From: Bordetella genomosp. 10
GTDB lineage: Bacteria > Pseudomonadota > Gammaproteobacteria > Burkholderiales > Burkholderiaceae_B
Direction of reading: 5' to 3'
Length of the DNA: 64,000 nt
NCBI RefSeq assembly: GCF_002261225.1
Contig: NZ_NEVM01000005.1
Coordinates: forward strand, 1,860,001-1,924,000
Shown: positions 25,316 to 33,779 of the stretch, piece by piece
Numbering within the stretch: the first letter of the stretch is position 1
Layout of the letters: the number at the start of each line of letters is the position of its first letter
The notes under the pieces: model-generated
What the model saw: only the letters and a program-made list of their open reading frames with translations
The model's database searches: none
What the model was told of the DNA's origin: nothing
Translations under genes and position numbers: made by a program

Positions 25316-26320
25316 ATGGCTGACCGCATTCCCGAACGCGTCGTCGAGCAGGCGGTGCAGTGGTATGTCCGTCTCGCGTCCGGCACCGCGACGCAGCAAG
25401 ACCGGACCGAGTTCAACCAATGGCGCGCGCGGCATCCCGACCATGCGCTGGCCTGGGAGCGGCTGGAAAACATGGGCAGCCATCTCCAGGACAGCACGGC
25501 GCGGGTGGCGTCCGCCACGACCCATGCGACCCTGGCGCGGGTCTCCCTGCTGTCGAAGCGCCGCCGCGCGCTGAAGCATCTCGCATGGCTGGGCCTGGGC
25601 GGCGCCGGCGTCTATCTCGTCCAGGAACAGGTGCCATGGCGCGGCGAGCTGGCCGCTGCCCTGTCGGACCTGCGCACGGGCACGGGCGAGCGCCGCAGCA
25701 TCGTGCTCACGGACGGAACGACGCTGCGGATGAACACCGCCACGGCCGTGGACCTGCGCTTCGATGCCCGCCAGCGCCGCGTGATCCTGCGCGGCGGCGA
25801 GATCATGATCGCCACCGCCAGGGATCCCGCGGGACGGCCTTTCGTCGTGGCGACGGCCGACGGCGAGATGGTCCCCGTCGGAACGCGCTTTACCGTGCGG
25901 CGCGACGCCGACGCCCGGCGTCCCTATACCCAGCTCGCCGTCACGGAAGGCGCGGTCGACGTCCGGGCCGGTGACGCCAGCGCCGCGACGGCGACGGTGC
26001 GCGTTCTCGCGGGCCAGGAGGTCCGGTTCACGGGTTCCACGGTCGAGCCGCCCTTCCCCTTGCGCGAAGACAGCCAGGCCTGGACGGACGCGATGTTCGT
26101 CGCCGAAGGCATGCGGCTGGACGACTTCCTCGCCGAACTGGGCCGCTACCGGCGCGGACGCCTGCGCTGTGCGCCCGAGGTGGCCGACTTGCGCATCACC
26201 GGGGCGTGGCCCCTGGACGTTCCCGACGCGACCGACCGGATCCTCGATGCGCTGGAGCGGCGGCTGCCCGTTCGGGTGCATCGCTACACCCGCTATTGGG
26301 TCACCGTGGCGCCGGCGTGA
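25316..26320 (+). CDS. fecR: FecR-type anti-sigma/signal transducer
   Basis: 334 residues. N-terminal DUF4880 part (QDRTEFNQWRARHPDHALAWERL) that contacts the sigma factor; one membrane segment around 86-105; periplasmic FecR domain with LTDGTTLRMNTATAVDLRF and VEVR-like strands (PVGTRFTVRRD); C-terminal DUF4974-like region. It carries the signal from the receptor's STN domain to FecI. The ATG lies in a short direct repeat (ATGGCTGACC) shared with the end of fecI. Confidence 0.92.
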   Translation: MADRIPERVVEQAVQWYVRLASGTATQQDRTEFNQWRARHPDHALAWERLENMGSHLQDSTARVASATTHATLARVSLLSKRRRALKHLAWLGLGGAGVYLVQEQVPWRGELAAALSDLRTGTGERRSIVLTDGTTLRMNTATAVDLRFDARQRRVILRGGEIMIATARDPAGRPFVVATADGEMVPVGTRFTVRRDADARRPYTQLAVTEGAVDVRAGDASAATATVRVLAGQEVRFTGSTVEPPFPLREDSQAWTDAMFVAEGMRLDDFLAELGRYRRGRLRCAPEVADLRITGAWPLDVPDATDRILDALERRLPVRVHRYTRYWVTVAPA

Positions 26321-26493
26321 CCGCCAAGGGTCGCCCCGCCGAAAATACAATTATTTACAAATAACGCGGCAGCTTTTTCCGTTTCATGCGGCTTCCCGGT
26401 AGAAGCCTCCGGGACGAAGAACGAAACCCTTCCGATCCAGCCGTTCCCGCGGGCATTCCCCAGACAACACGTATCCGTTGAGGAATCCGCACC

Positions 26494-29019
26494 ATGGCCG
26501 CCAGCCGGGCTCATCGCTCACCATCGTTACTCCCCCGCACGCCGCAAGGCGGCCATGGATCCCGCCCGCGCCGATCCGCGCGCCCGGTACTGACGCCTCT
26601 CGCGCGCGGCATGCTGTGGGCCGCGCTCGCCGGCGCCGCCCAGCCGATGGCAAGCGCCTCGGCCCAACCCGCGCCGGCAAGCGCGCCCACCCACCTGAAC
26701 TTCGATATCCCGCAGGGGTCGCTGGACCAGGCATTGAGCCGGTTCGGCCGGCAATCGGGCGCCGCCGTCTCCGTCAATGCCGCGCTTACCGCGGGCATCC
26801 GCAGCGCGGGCGTGCACGGCAGCTACACCGCGTCCGAGGCCCTGGCCCGATTGCTCGCCGGCACCGGCCTGCAGGCCGTCCAGGACGCTTCGGGCGAGTA
26901 CACCTTGCGCGCCCTGCCCGCGCCGGGGGCGGCCGACGCCGGCGCTACGACGCTGCCTGAAGTGCGGGTGATCGGCACGTCCGATACGGTGGCCGAGCGC
27001 GTGAATCCGCCCACCACGGTCGGCTCCAAGACGCCGCTGACCCAGCGCGAGATCCCGCAGTCGGTCAGCGTGGTGACGCAGTCGCAGATCCAGGAGCGCA
27101 ACCTGATGGACATGAACGATGCCCTGCGCAAGACGCCGGGCATCGTCGTCACGCCCTATCGGGACGGCCGCGCGGATCTTTTCTCGCGCGGATTTCCGGT
27201 CGATACGATGCAGCTCGACGGCTTGCCGATCAGCCTGAACATGACCGAAAACGGGCTGCTGGCGCCGGACCTCGCGATGTACGACCGGGTGGAAACCCTG
27301 CGCGGCCCCGCCGGCCTGTACAACGGTTTCGGCGGCCCGGGCGGCACGGTCAACCTCGTGCGCAAGCGTCCGCTGGACGACCTGGCCGCGACGGCCGAGG
27401 TGCGGGTCGGCACGGACCACGAATACCGCGGGCTGGCCGATCTCTCCACGCCGCTGAACGACGACAAGACGCTGCGCGCGCGCGTGGTCGGCTCCTACGA
27501 AAGCACCGACCTGTACCAGGACTCGACCTACAAGCGCCCCGGACTGCTGTACGGCATCGTCGAGGCGGACCTGACGCCATCCACCAAGCTGGACATCGGC
27601 GCCAGCTACCAGCGCCTGACCATGCGGGCGATGTCCGAGGGGTATCCGGCCTATACGGACTACCGCCTCATCCAGCATCCCTCCAGGGACTATATCGGCA
27701 GCAGCGGCGACGGCATGCGCTACGAATCGAATTCCGCCTTCTTCGACCTGGAGCACAAGTTCGACTCCGCGTGGCGCGTCAAGCTGAGCGGCACCCATCT
27801 GTACAACACCGCCTACATGAAGAGTTCCTACGCCTGCTGCGGCGGCGTGGACCGCGCCACCGGCCTGAGCAAGATTTCCTGGGGCGGCGGATCGAGCGGC
27901 AACAACACCCAGGACGTCATCGATCTTTTCGTGGACGGCCCCTTCGATCTCGCCGGCCGCCAGCATCACATTACGGTGGGCATGAACTACCTGCGGTCGA
28001 ACAACTATATAAAGAACACCTACGGCACTGTCTCGAACTACGTCGACGTCAACGATCCCGTCGAGCTTCCGGCGTACGACGGCGCGCCGCTGACGAGCTA
28101 CGCGCTGCGCACCGTCACCACGCAATACACCACGTACGCCAACGTGCGCTTCAAGCTGGCCGATCCGCTGACCCTGGTCGTCGGCGGCAATGCCATGTGG
28201 TGGCGCGCTTCCGTGCGGCCCATCGCGGACCAGAATCCGTTCGGCACGCCCGAGACGCGCGACAGCGTGGACGGCCGCGTCACGCCCTACGGCGGCCTGC
28301 TGTACGACATCGACCGGACCTACACGGCCTATGCCAGCTACGCCAGCATCTTCTCGCCGCAATCGGCGCGCGACAAGGACGGCAAGCTCATCAAGCCGCT
28401 GGAGGGCGATCAATACGAGGTGGGCGTCAAGGGCACGTACCTGGACGGCAAGTTGAACGCCAGCCTGGCCCTGTTCCAGTTGACGCAGAAGAACCGCGCC
28501 ATCGCCGATCCCAGGGAGGATCCCTATTCCGGCATTTCCATCGCGCAGGGCAAGGCGCGCAGCCGCGGCGTCGAGGCATCGGTGTCGGGCGAGGCCTATC
28601 CGGGATTGGACCTGTATGCCGGCTACGCCTATACCCACGTGCGCAGCGTGGGGAGCGACGACGACGGCGGATCCAGCGGCCTGGGCGCCCAGAAGTTCAC
28701 GCAGATTGCGCCCAAGCATACGTTCAAGCTGTGGGCCAACTACCAACTGCCGGGCGACTGGCACCGGCACAGCATCGGCACCGGCCTGAACGTGTCGAGC
28801 AGCTATTACTACGACGACGGCGTGGGCCGCCTGACCCAGCCCGGCTACATGACCGCGGACCTCAAGCTGGGCTACCAGATCAACGAGCACATGGACGCCT
28901 CGCTCTACGTGGCCAACCTCTTCAACAAGAGCTACTACGAAAGCGTGGGTTCGACCTGGAACCAGAACTTCCTGGGCGCGTCACGCACGGCGATGCTCAC
29001 CTTGCGCTGGAAGCTGTAG
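26494..29019 (+). CDS. TonB-dependent siderophore receptor with STN signalling domain
   Basis: 841 residues. Long charged N-region then a signal peptide ending near ASA(Q), STN domain (about 66-116: LNFDIPQGSLDQALSRFG, ASEALARLLAGTGL), plug (about 165-280: QSVSVVTQSQIQERN, RGPAGLYNGFGGPGG), 22-strand barrel ending LTLRWKL. Outer-membrane importer of a ferric siderophore, FhuE/FpvA-like. The STN domain and the adjacent fecIR predict substrate-induced self-regulation. Its last 39 bp overlap the convergent MFS gene. A decayed relative of the barrel part lies at 62690-63084. Confidence 0.95.
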   Translation: MAASRAHRSPSLLPRTPQGGHGSRPRRSARPVLTPLARGMLWAALAGAAQPMASASAQPAPASAPTHLNFDIPQGSLDQALSRFGRQSGAAVSVNAALTAGIRSAGVHGSYTASEALARLLAGTGLQAVQDASGEYTLRALPAPGAADAGATTLPEVRVIGTSDTVAERVNPPTTVGSKTPLTQREIPQSVSVVTQSQIQERNLMDMNDALRKTPGIVVTPYRDGRADLFSRGFPVDTMQLDGLPISLNMTENGLLAPDLAMYDRVETLRGPAGLYNGFGGPGGTVNLVRKRPLDDLAATAEVRVGTDHEYRGLADLSTPLNDDKTLRARVVGSYESTDLYQDSTYKRPGLLYGIVEADLTPSTKLDIGASYQRLTMRAMSEGYPAYTDYRLIQHPSRDYIGSSGDGMRYESNSAFFDLEHKFDSAWRVKLSGTHLYNTAYMKSSYACCGGVDRATGLSKISWGGGSSGNNTQDVIDLFVDGPFDLAGRQHHITVGMNYLRSNNYIKNTYGTVSNYVDVNDPVELPAYDGAPLTSYALRTVTTQYTTYANVRFKLADPLTLVVGGNAMWWRASVRPIADQNPFGTPETRDSVDGRVTPYGGLLYDIDRTYTAYASYASIFSPQSARDKDGKLIKPLEGDQYEVGVKGTYLDGKLNASLALFQLTQKNRAIADPREDPYSGISIAQGKARSRGVEASVSGEAYPGLDLYAGYAYTHVRSVGSDDDGGSSGLGAQKFTQIAPKHTFKLWANYQLPGDWHRHSIGTGLNVSSSYYYDDGVGRLTQPGYMTADLKLGYQINEHMDASLYVANLFNKSYYESVGSTWNQNFLGASRTAMLTLRWKL

Positions 29020-30318
29020 CCAGGCGCCGAAGTACTGCTTGCGCCCATGGCGGACAGCGGCCGCGCAACCCAGCAGCCCGGCGAGCAGGCTGAATGCGGC
29101 GCATGCCCATGGCGTGTACTGCGTGGCGAAGATGAGGGCGAGCGGGGAGACGCTCGCCCAGATCGCATAGGTGACGTTGTAGGAAAAGGAGATGCCCGAC
29201 ACGAGGATGTCGGTCGAGAACAGGGAAATCATCACCGAGGGCACCGCGCCGACGATGCCCGACAGCAGGCCCGCGATCGCATAGACCAGCGCGAGCTCGG
29301 CGATATCGTGGCCGCCGAAGACCAGCGTCGCGTAGAGCAGGACGGTGCTGACCGGCAGCAATACGCTGTATAGCGCCACGCCCTTCCAGGCGCCGATCCG
29401 GTCCACCACGACGCCGGCGATCACGCAGCCGATGTTGAGAAACACGATGCCGATGCTGCTCAGTCCGAACGCCTCGCGCTGCGACAGGCCGAAGGTGGTC
29501 TGCATCAGTGTCGGCGTGACGACGACCAGCACCACGACGGCGGAAGTCAGTACGGCGGTGAGCAGCGCGGCGGGCATCAGGGCGCGACGCTGGCCGCCCA
29601 GGACTTCGCGCAGCGGGAAGCGCGTGGCCGCCTCGTCGCGCGCCTGCAGTTCCAGAAAGCGTGGCGTCTCCGTCAACCGGCGCCGCATCCAGATCCCGGC
29701 GACGCCGCACAAGCCGCCGAAGACGAAGGGAATGCGCCAGGCATAGCTGGCCATCTGCGCCGGCGTGAAGATCGACGCCAGCGCCGTGGCCGTGAGCGCG
29801 CCCAACAGGTAGCCGACGGTGAGGCCGGCCTGCAGGAAGCCCAGCGCATAGCCGCGCCGTCCCGGCGGGGCGTGCTCGGCGACGAACGCCCAGGCGCTCG
29901 GCACTTCGCCGCCGACCGCCATGCCCTGGCACAGGCGCAGCGCCAGCAACAGCACCGGCGCGAGATAGCCGACCCGCGCATAGGTCGGCATGATCCCGAT
30001 CAGCAGGCAAGGCAGGGCCATCAGCAGGATGGTCAGGCTGAAAATCCGCTTGCGGCCGTATCGGTCGGCGAAATGCGCCATCGCGATGCCGCCCAGCGGG
30101 CGCGCGAGATAGCCGGTCGCGAAGATGGCGACGCTCTGCAACAGCCGCCGCCACTCGGGCATCTCCGGCGGAAAGAAGACCTTGGCCAGCGTCAACGCGA
30201 AGAAAACGAAGACGATGAAATCGTAGATCTCGAGCGCGCCGCCGAGCGCCGCGAGCCCGAGCAGCTTGTGGTCGACTTGGGCAGGATGCCGCGAAGGCGG
30301 ACAGGCAACGGCCGTCAT
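28981..30318 (-). CDS. MFS transporter (metabolite:H+ symporter, MHS-like)
   Basis: 445 residues from ATG 30318 (MTAVACPPSRHPAQVDHK); the longer open frame before it is GC-rich leader. Twelve helices; LGGALEIYDFIVFVFFA in helix 1 and MAHFADRYGRKRIFS in loop 2-3 are MHS/ProP-type signatures. Inner-membrane importer of a small organic acid or osmolyte. It overlaps the siderophore receptor gene tail-to-tail by 39 bp and is divergent from a TetR gene, which probably regulates it. A role in siderophore export or import is possible but not shown. Confidence 0.9.
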   Translation of the reverse strand: MTAVACPPSRHPAQVDHKLLGLAALGGALEIYDFIVFVFFALTLAKVFFPPEMPEWRRLLQSVAIFATGYLARPLGGIAMAHFADRYGRKRIFSLTILLMALPCLLIGIMPTYARVGYLAPVLLLALRLCQGMAVGGEVPSAWAFVAEHAPPGRRGYALGFLQAGLTVGYLLGALTATALASIFTPAQMASYAWRIPFVFGGLCGVAGIWMRRRLTETPRFLELQARDEAATRFPLREVLGGQRRALMPAALLTAVLTSAVVVLVVVTPTLMQTTFGLSQREAFGLSSIGIVFLNIGCVIAGVVVDRIGAWKGVALYSVLLPVSTVLLYATLVFGGHDIAELALVYAIAGLLSGIVGAVPSVMISLFSTDILVSGISFSYNVTYAIWASVSPLALIFATQYTPWACAAFSLLAGLLGCAAAVRHGRKQYFGAWLQLPAQGEHRRA

Positions 30319-30545
30319 GGATAAGTCCCGGCAAGGTTCGAATTTCGATCGGCGGCGCGCGGGAAACTCTCCGGATCCCGAGGGGCCCCCGCGGCCGCTG
30401 CAACCGCAATGGCGGGCGCAGCCTATCATGATTTACTGTTCCCGGCAGCCGCTGCTGGGATAATGCCGGACGAAAGCACCGCGCGCATCGGCAAGGCAGC
30501 CCAGGCCTGGACTGCCAACGGGAGAACGGCGAAGGGCCACGCAAT
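30319..30545. promoter_or_regulatory. Divergent intergenic region, MFS / TetR
   Basis: 227 bp between the two start codons holds both promoters. The half next to the TetR gene is less GC-rich. I see no convincing palindrome or consensus promoter in it. Confidence 0.3.
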
Positions 30546-31112
30546 ATGACGAAACGACGGACCCAGGAAGAATTCCTGCAAGAATTGACGCATCTGCTGA
30601 TTTCCGAAGGCATCCGGACGCTGACGATCGCCGAGATCGCGGAACGCCTGAAATGCTCCAGGCGGCGCCTGTACGAGCTCGCCCCCTCCAAGGAGGCCTT
30701 GTTTCTCCAGGTGTGCCGGCAGCGCTTCGACGCCAACATGGCGAAAGGACACGCGGCGGCGCGCGGCGCGCCCGATGCCGCCGCCGCCATCTCCGCCTAC
30801 ATGAAAGCCGTCCTCAGCCCCTCGGGCATGAGCAAGGCGGCGCTCACCGACCTGGACGCCACCGAGGAAGGCCGCAAGGTCTTCGATGCCTACCAGGTGG
30901 CGCGCGTGCGCGGCCTGGAATCCATGATCGAGGAAGGCGTGCGCCAGGACCTGATGGTGGCGCACAATCCCAGGCTGGTCTCCGAGGCCATACTCGGCGC
31001 CGCGTTCCGCTTCCGCAATCCGCAGTTCCTGGAAGACACCGGCCTGAGCCTGGGCGAGGCCTTCAACGAGTTCTACGAGATCGTGCTCAACGGCCTGCTC
31101 AAGAAGCGCTGA
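30546..31112 (+). CDS. TetR-family transcriptional regulator
   Basis: 188 residues. N-terminal helix-turn-helix (about 10-55) with TLTIAEIAERLKCSRRRLYELAPSKEALF, then a helical ligand domain. GAAGG lies upstream of the ATG. Divergent from the MHS-type transporter and convergent with the DUF35-thiolase operon, so the transporter is the likelier target, though the operator at 35405-35436 is also of TetR type. Confidence 0.88.
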   Translation: MTKRRTQEEFLQELTHLLISEGIRTLTIAEIAERLKCSRRRLYELAPSKEALFLQVCRQRFDANMAKGHAAARGAPDAAAAISAYMKAVLSPSGMSKAALTDLDATEEGRKVFDAYQVARVRGLESMIEEGVRQDLMVAHNPRLVSEAILGAAFRFRNPQFLEDTGLSLGEAFNEFYEIVLNGLLKKR

Positions 31113-31139
31113 CGCGGGGCCGGACGGCCGGCGCCGGAC

Positions 31140-31562
31140 TCATGGCGCGGCCGTATCCGGGGCGAAGAAAGGCATGCGGCGCCCCTGCGGCGCGGCGACG
31201 AACCGCGCGCGCAGCGGCATGCCGATCCGTATCGCCGCCGGGTCGGCGTCGACCAGGTTGCTTATCATCACGGGCCCCTCCTCCAGGCGCACGTAGGCCA
31301 GCACATAAGGCGGATCGGCGCGTTCGACGACGCTGTACGAATACAGGGCGCCGCGGCCGCTGGCCGGCTTCCACTCGGTGTCGCCGCTGCCGCACAGCGG
31401 GCAGGCCACCCGGGGGTACCAATGCGCCTTGCCGCAGGCGCGGCAGGCCTTGACCAGCAGCTCGCCCCGCTCGGCGGCCTCCCAGAACGGACGCGTCTCC
31501 GGATAGGCCAGGGCATACGGGTCGCCGGCATGGCCGGCCTGTTGTGAATCGCTTGGACTCAT
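31140..31562 (-). CDS. OB-fold/zinc-ribbon DUF35 protein (thiolase partner)
   Basis: 140 residues from ATG 31562, 4 bp after the thiolase stop. Zinc ribbon CRACGKAHWYPRVACPLCG followed by an acyl-CoA-binding OB fold (GALYSYSVVERADPPYVLAYVRLEEGP). DUF35 proteins form complexes with SCP2-type thiolases in degradation of branched or ring-containing acids. The tight spacing supports such a complex here. Confidence 0.9.
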   Translation of the reverse strand: MSPSDSQQAGHAGDPYALAYPETRPFWEAAERGELLVKACRACGKAHWYPRVACPLCGSGDTEWKPASGRGALYSYSVVERADPPYVLAYVRLEEGPVMISNLVDADPAAIRIGMPLRARFVAAPQGRRMPFFAPDTAAP

Positions 31563-31566
31563 GGCG

Positions 31567-32736
31567 CTACTCGCGTTCGAGAATGATGGTGGAATGGGCA
31601 TGGCTCACCCCCTGCACCAGCCCCGGCCCCGTGGCCAGCGCAAGGTCGCAGCCGGAGACCTGCACGGCGGGATGCGCCTCGCCGCGCAACTGCCGCACGG
31701 CTTCGACGAGCTTGGTCATGCCGCCGCGGTTGGCGGGATGGTTGTTGCACAGCCCGCCGCCGTCCGTGTTGAAGGGCAGCCTGCCCTGCCCCGAGATCAG
31801 GTTGCCCTCGGCGACGAAGGGCCCGGCTTCGCCCTTGCCGCAAAAGCCCAGGTCCTCCAGTTGCATCAGGACCATGATGGTGAAGTTGTCGTAGATGGAG
31901 GCGTACTTGATGTCGCCGACGCCGACGCCCGCCTCCTCGAACGCCATTTTCCCCGTCACCGCCGCGCCGCTGCCGGTGGCGTCCAGATAGCCGCCGCGGC
32001 TGGTGTTGATGGTCTCGCCCGTGCCGATGATCCTTACCCGGGGACGGCCCAGCGTCCGCGCGATCTCCGGACGGGTCACCACCAGCGCCCCGCCGCCATC
32101 GGTGATCACGCAGCAATCCAGGCGATGCAGCGGACTGGCGATCATCGGGGAGGCAAGCACGTCGTCGACGGTGACCGGCTTGCGCAACAAGGCATGCTCG
32201 TTGTGCTGCGCGTGCAGCGAGGCCGCCACCTTCACGGCCGCCATCTGGGCCGATGTCGTGCCGTATTCGTGCATGTGGCGATGCGCCAGCATCCCGTACA
32301 CGCCGGTGATGGTGGGCCGGTAAGGCAGGTCCCAGGGCGTCTCCGGACGTTCCGGACCCAGCGCGCGCGGGGCCGTGCCCGTGGCCACGCCCATGCTCCT
32401 GGGCTTGCCGGCCAGCGTGATCAGCGCCACCGAGCACTTGCCCTGCGCGATGGCCATGGCGGCGTGCCGCAGCAGCACCATGTACGAACATCCGCCCAGC
32501 TCCGAACCGTCCATCCACTTCAGGTCCAGGTTCAGGTACTCGGCCATGGACAGCGGGCCGCCGCCGGGCACGTCGCCCGCGCAGAAGTAGCCGTCCACGT
32601 CCCGCAATCCCAGCCCGGCGTCCCGCAGCGCGCCCAGCGCGCACTCGGCGTGAAGCTGCGCCACGGACTTGTCGGGCGCGAACCGCGTGGGATGCTCGTA
32701 GGCGCCGGCGATATAGGCCTTGCCTTTCAGGCTCAT
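31567..32736 (-). CDS. Thiolase-family protein (SCP2-type acetyl-CoA acyltransferase)
   Basis: 389 residues from ATG 32736. Candidate active-site Cys C83 in LGGCSYM, His in NNHPANRGG and a second Cys in VSGCDLAL. It lacks the standard ThiL/FadA blocks and resembles SCP2 thiolases that act on bulky acyl-CoA with a DUF35 partner, encoded next. Likely cleaves a beta-oxoacyl-CoA formed after activation by the CoA ligase of the same operon; substrate unknown. Confidence 0.88.
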   Translation of the reverse strand: MSLKGKAYIAGAYEHPTRFAPDKSVAQLHAECALGALRDAGLGLRDVDGYFCAGDVPGGGPLSMAEYLNLDLKWMDGSELGGCSYMVLLRHAAMAIAQGKCSVALITLAGKPRSMGVATGTAPRALGPERPETPWDLPYRPTITGVYGMLAHRHMHEYGTTSAQMAAVKVAASLHAQHNEHALLRKPVTVDDVLASPMIASPLHRLDCCVITDGGGALVVTRPEIARTLGRPRVRIIGTGETINTSRGGYLDATGSGAAVTGKMAFEEAGVGVGDIKYASIYDNFTIMVLMQLEDLGFCGKGEAGPFVAEGNLISGQGRLPFNTDGGGLCNNHPANRGGMTKLVEAVRQLRGEAHPAVQVSGCDLALATGPGLVQGVSHAHSTIILERE

Positions 32737-32747
32737 GACGCCTCTCC

Positions 32748-33734
32748 TCACTCGACCGGCTTGATGTGCGCCTCGCGGACCACGCGGCTCCACTTCTCGT
32801 ATTCCGCGTGGACGAAGGCCCCGGTCTGTTGCGGATCCGCCTGCACCGGCACCAGCGAGGCGGCGTCCAGTGTCTTGCGCAGCGCGGGCTCGCTTTGGGA
32901 CGCCACCAGCGCGGCGTTCAGGCGCTTGACGATGTCGGGCGGCGTGCCCTTGGGCACGAAGGCGGCCAGCCAGCCCACGACCTCGAACCCGGGCACGCCG
33001 GACTCGGCGACGGTCGGCACGTCCGGCAATTCGGCCACGCGCTTGTCCGTGGTGACGGCGATGGGGACCACGGTGCCGGCCTTGATCTGGGAGACGGCGG
33101 CGCCGATGTTGGTGAACATGAAGTCCACCTGGTTGCCGATCAGCGCCGCCATGGCGCTGGACGGGCCGCTATAGGGCACGTGCGTGTATTGCAGCCCCGG
33201 CACCTCCTGCTTGAGCAGCTCCGCCGCCATGTGGGCCGAACTGCCCACGCTGCCCGAGGCGTAATTGACATGGCCCTTCCTGGCCTTGATCTGCGCGATG
33301 AATTCCTTGAAGTTCCTGGCCGGAAAGGCGGGGTTCACCACCAGCACGTTGCCGTTGGTGCCGAAGATGCCCACCGGCTCGAAATCCCGTATCGGGTCGT
33401 AGGGCACCGAAGGCAGGATCAGCGGCGAGATCGCGTGCGTCACGTTGGTTCCGAGCAGGATGGTGTAACCGTCCGGCGCCGCCTTGGCCACGTGATTGGC
33501 GCCGATGGTGGCTCCCGCGCCCGGCCGGTTCTCCACCACGATGGTGGCGCCCAGTTTCTCGCCCATGAATTTGGCGAAGGTGCGCCCCGTCAGGTCCGTC
33601 ACGCCGCCCGGGCCGAACGGGACCACCAGCTTGATGGGCCGCGACGGATAGGCTTCCTCCGCGTGCGCGCCCAGCGCGCCGGCGGCGCCGAGCACGGCCA
33701 GGCATGCGCCGACCACTTGGCTCTTGATATTCAT
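32748..33734 (-). CDS. Bug/TctC-family substrate-binding protein
   Basis: 328 residues from ATG 33734. Sec signal peptide (MNIKSQVVGACLAVLG, cut after AHAE near residue 26), then IKLVVPFGPGGVTDLTGR, VHVPYS-like HVPYSGPSSAMAALIG and VPTVAESGVPGFEVVG, all Bug signatures. Periplasmic carboxylate binder lying between the CoA ligase and thiolase genes, 11 bp before the latter, so it probably delivers the acid that the ligase activates. No TctAB membrane genes nearby. Confidence 0.92.
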   Translation of the reverse strand: MNIKSQVVGACLAVLGAAGALGAHAEEAYPSRPIKLVVPFGPGGVTDLTGRTFAKFMGEKLGATIVVENRPGAGATIGANHVAKAAPDGYTILLGTNVTHAISPLILPSVPYDPIRDFEPVGIFGTNGNVLVVNPAFPARNFKEFIAQIKARKGHVNYASGSVGSSAHMAAELLKQEVPGLQYTHVPYSGPSSAMAALIGNQVDFMFTNIGAAVSQIKAGTVVPIAVTTDKRVAELPDVPTVAESGVPGFEVVGWLAAFVPKGTPPDIVKRLNAALVASQSEPALRKTLDAASLVPVQADPQQTGAFVHAEYEKWSRVVREAHIKPVE

Positions 33735-33779
33735 TGTCTCCTCCTTGCCGCGATCGTGCGCGGATGCGGGCATCGGTTA

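Noticed and set aside
26527..28890. Open frame of 787 codons on the minus strand opposite the siderophore receptor
   Set aside because: Exact antisense of a clear receptor gene; low-complexity, Arg/Val/Ala-rich translation without domains, as expected for reverse frames in GC-rich DNA.
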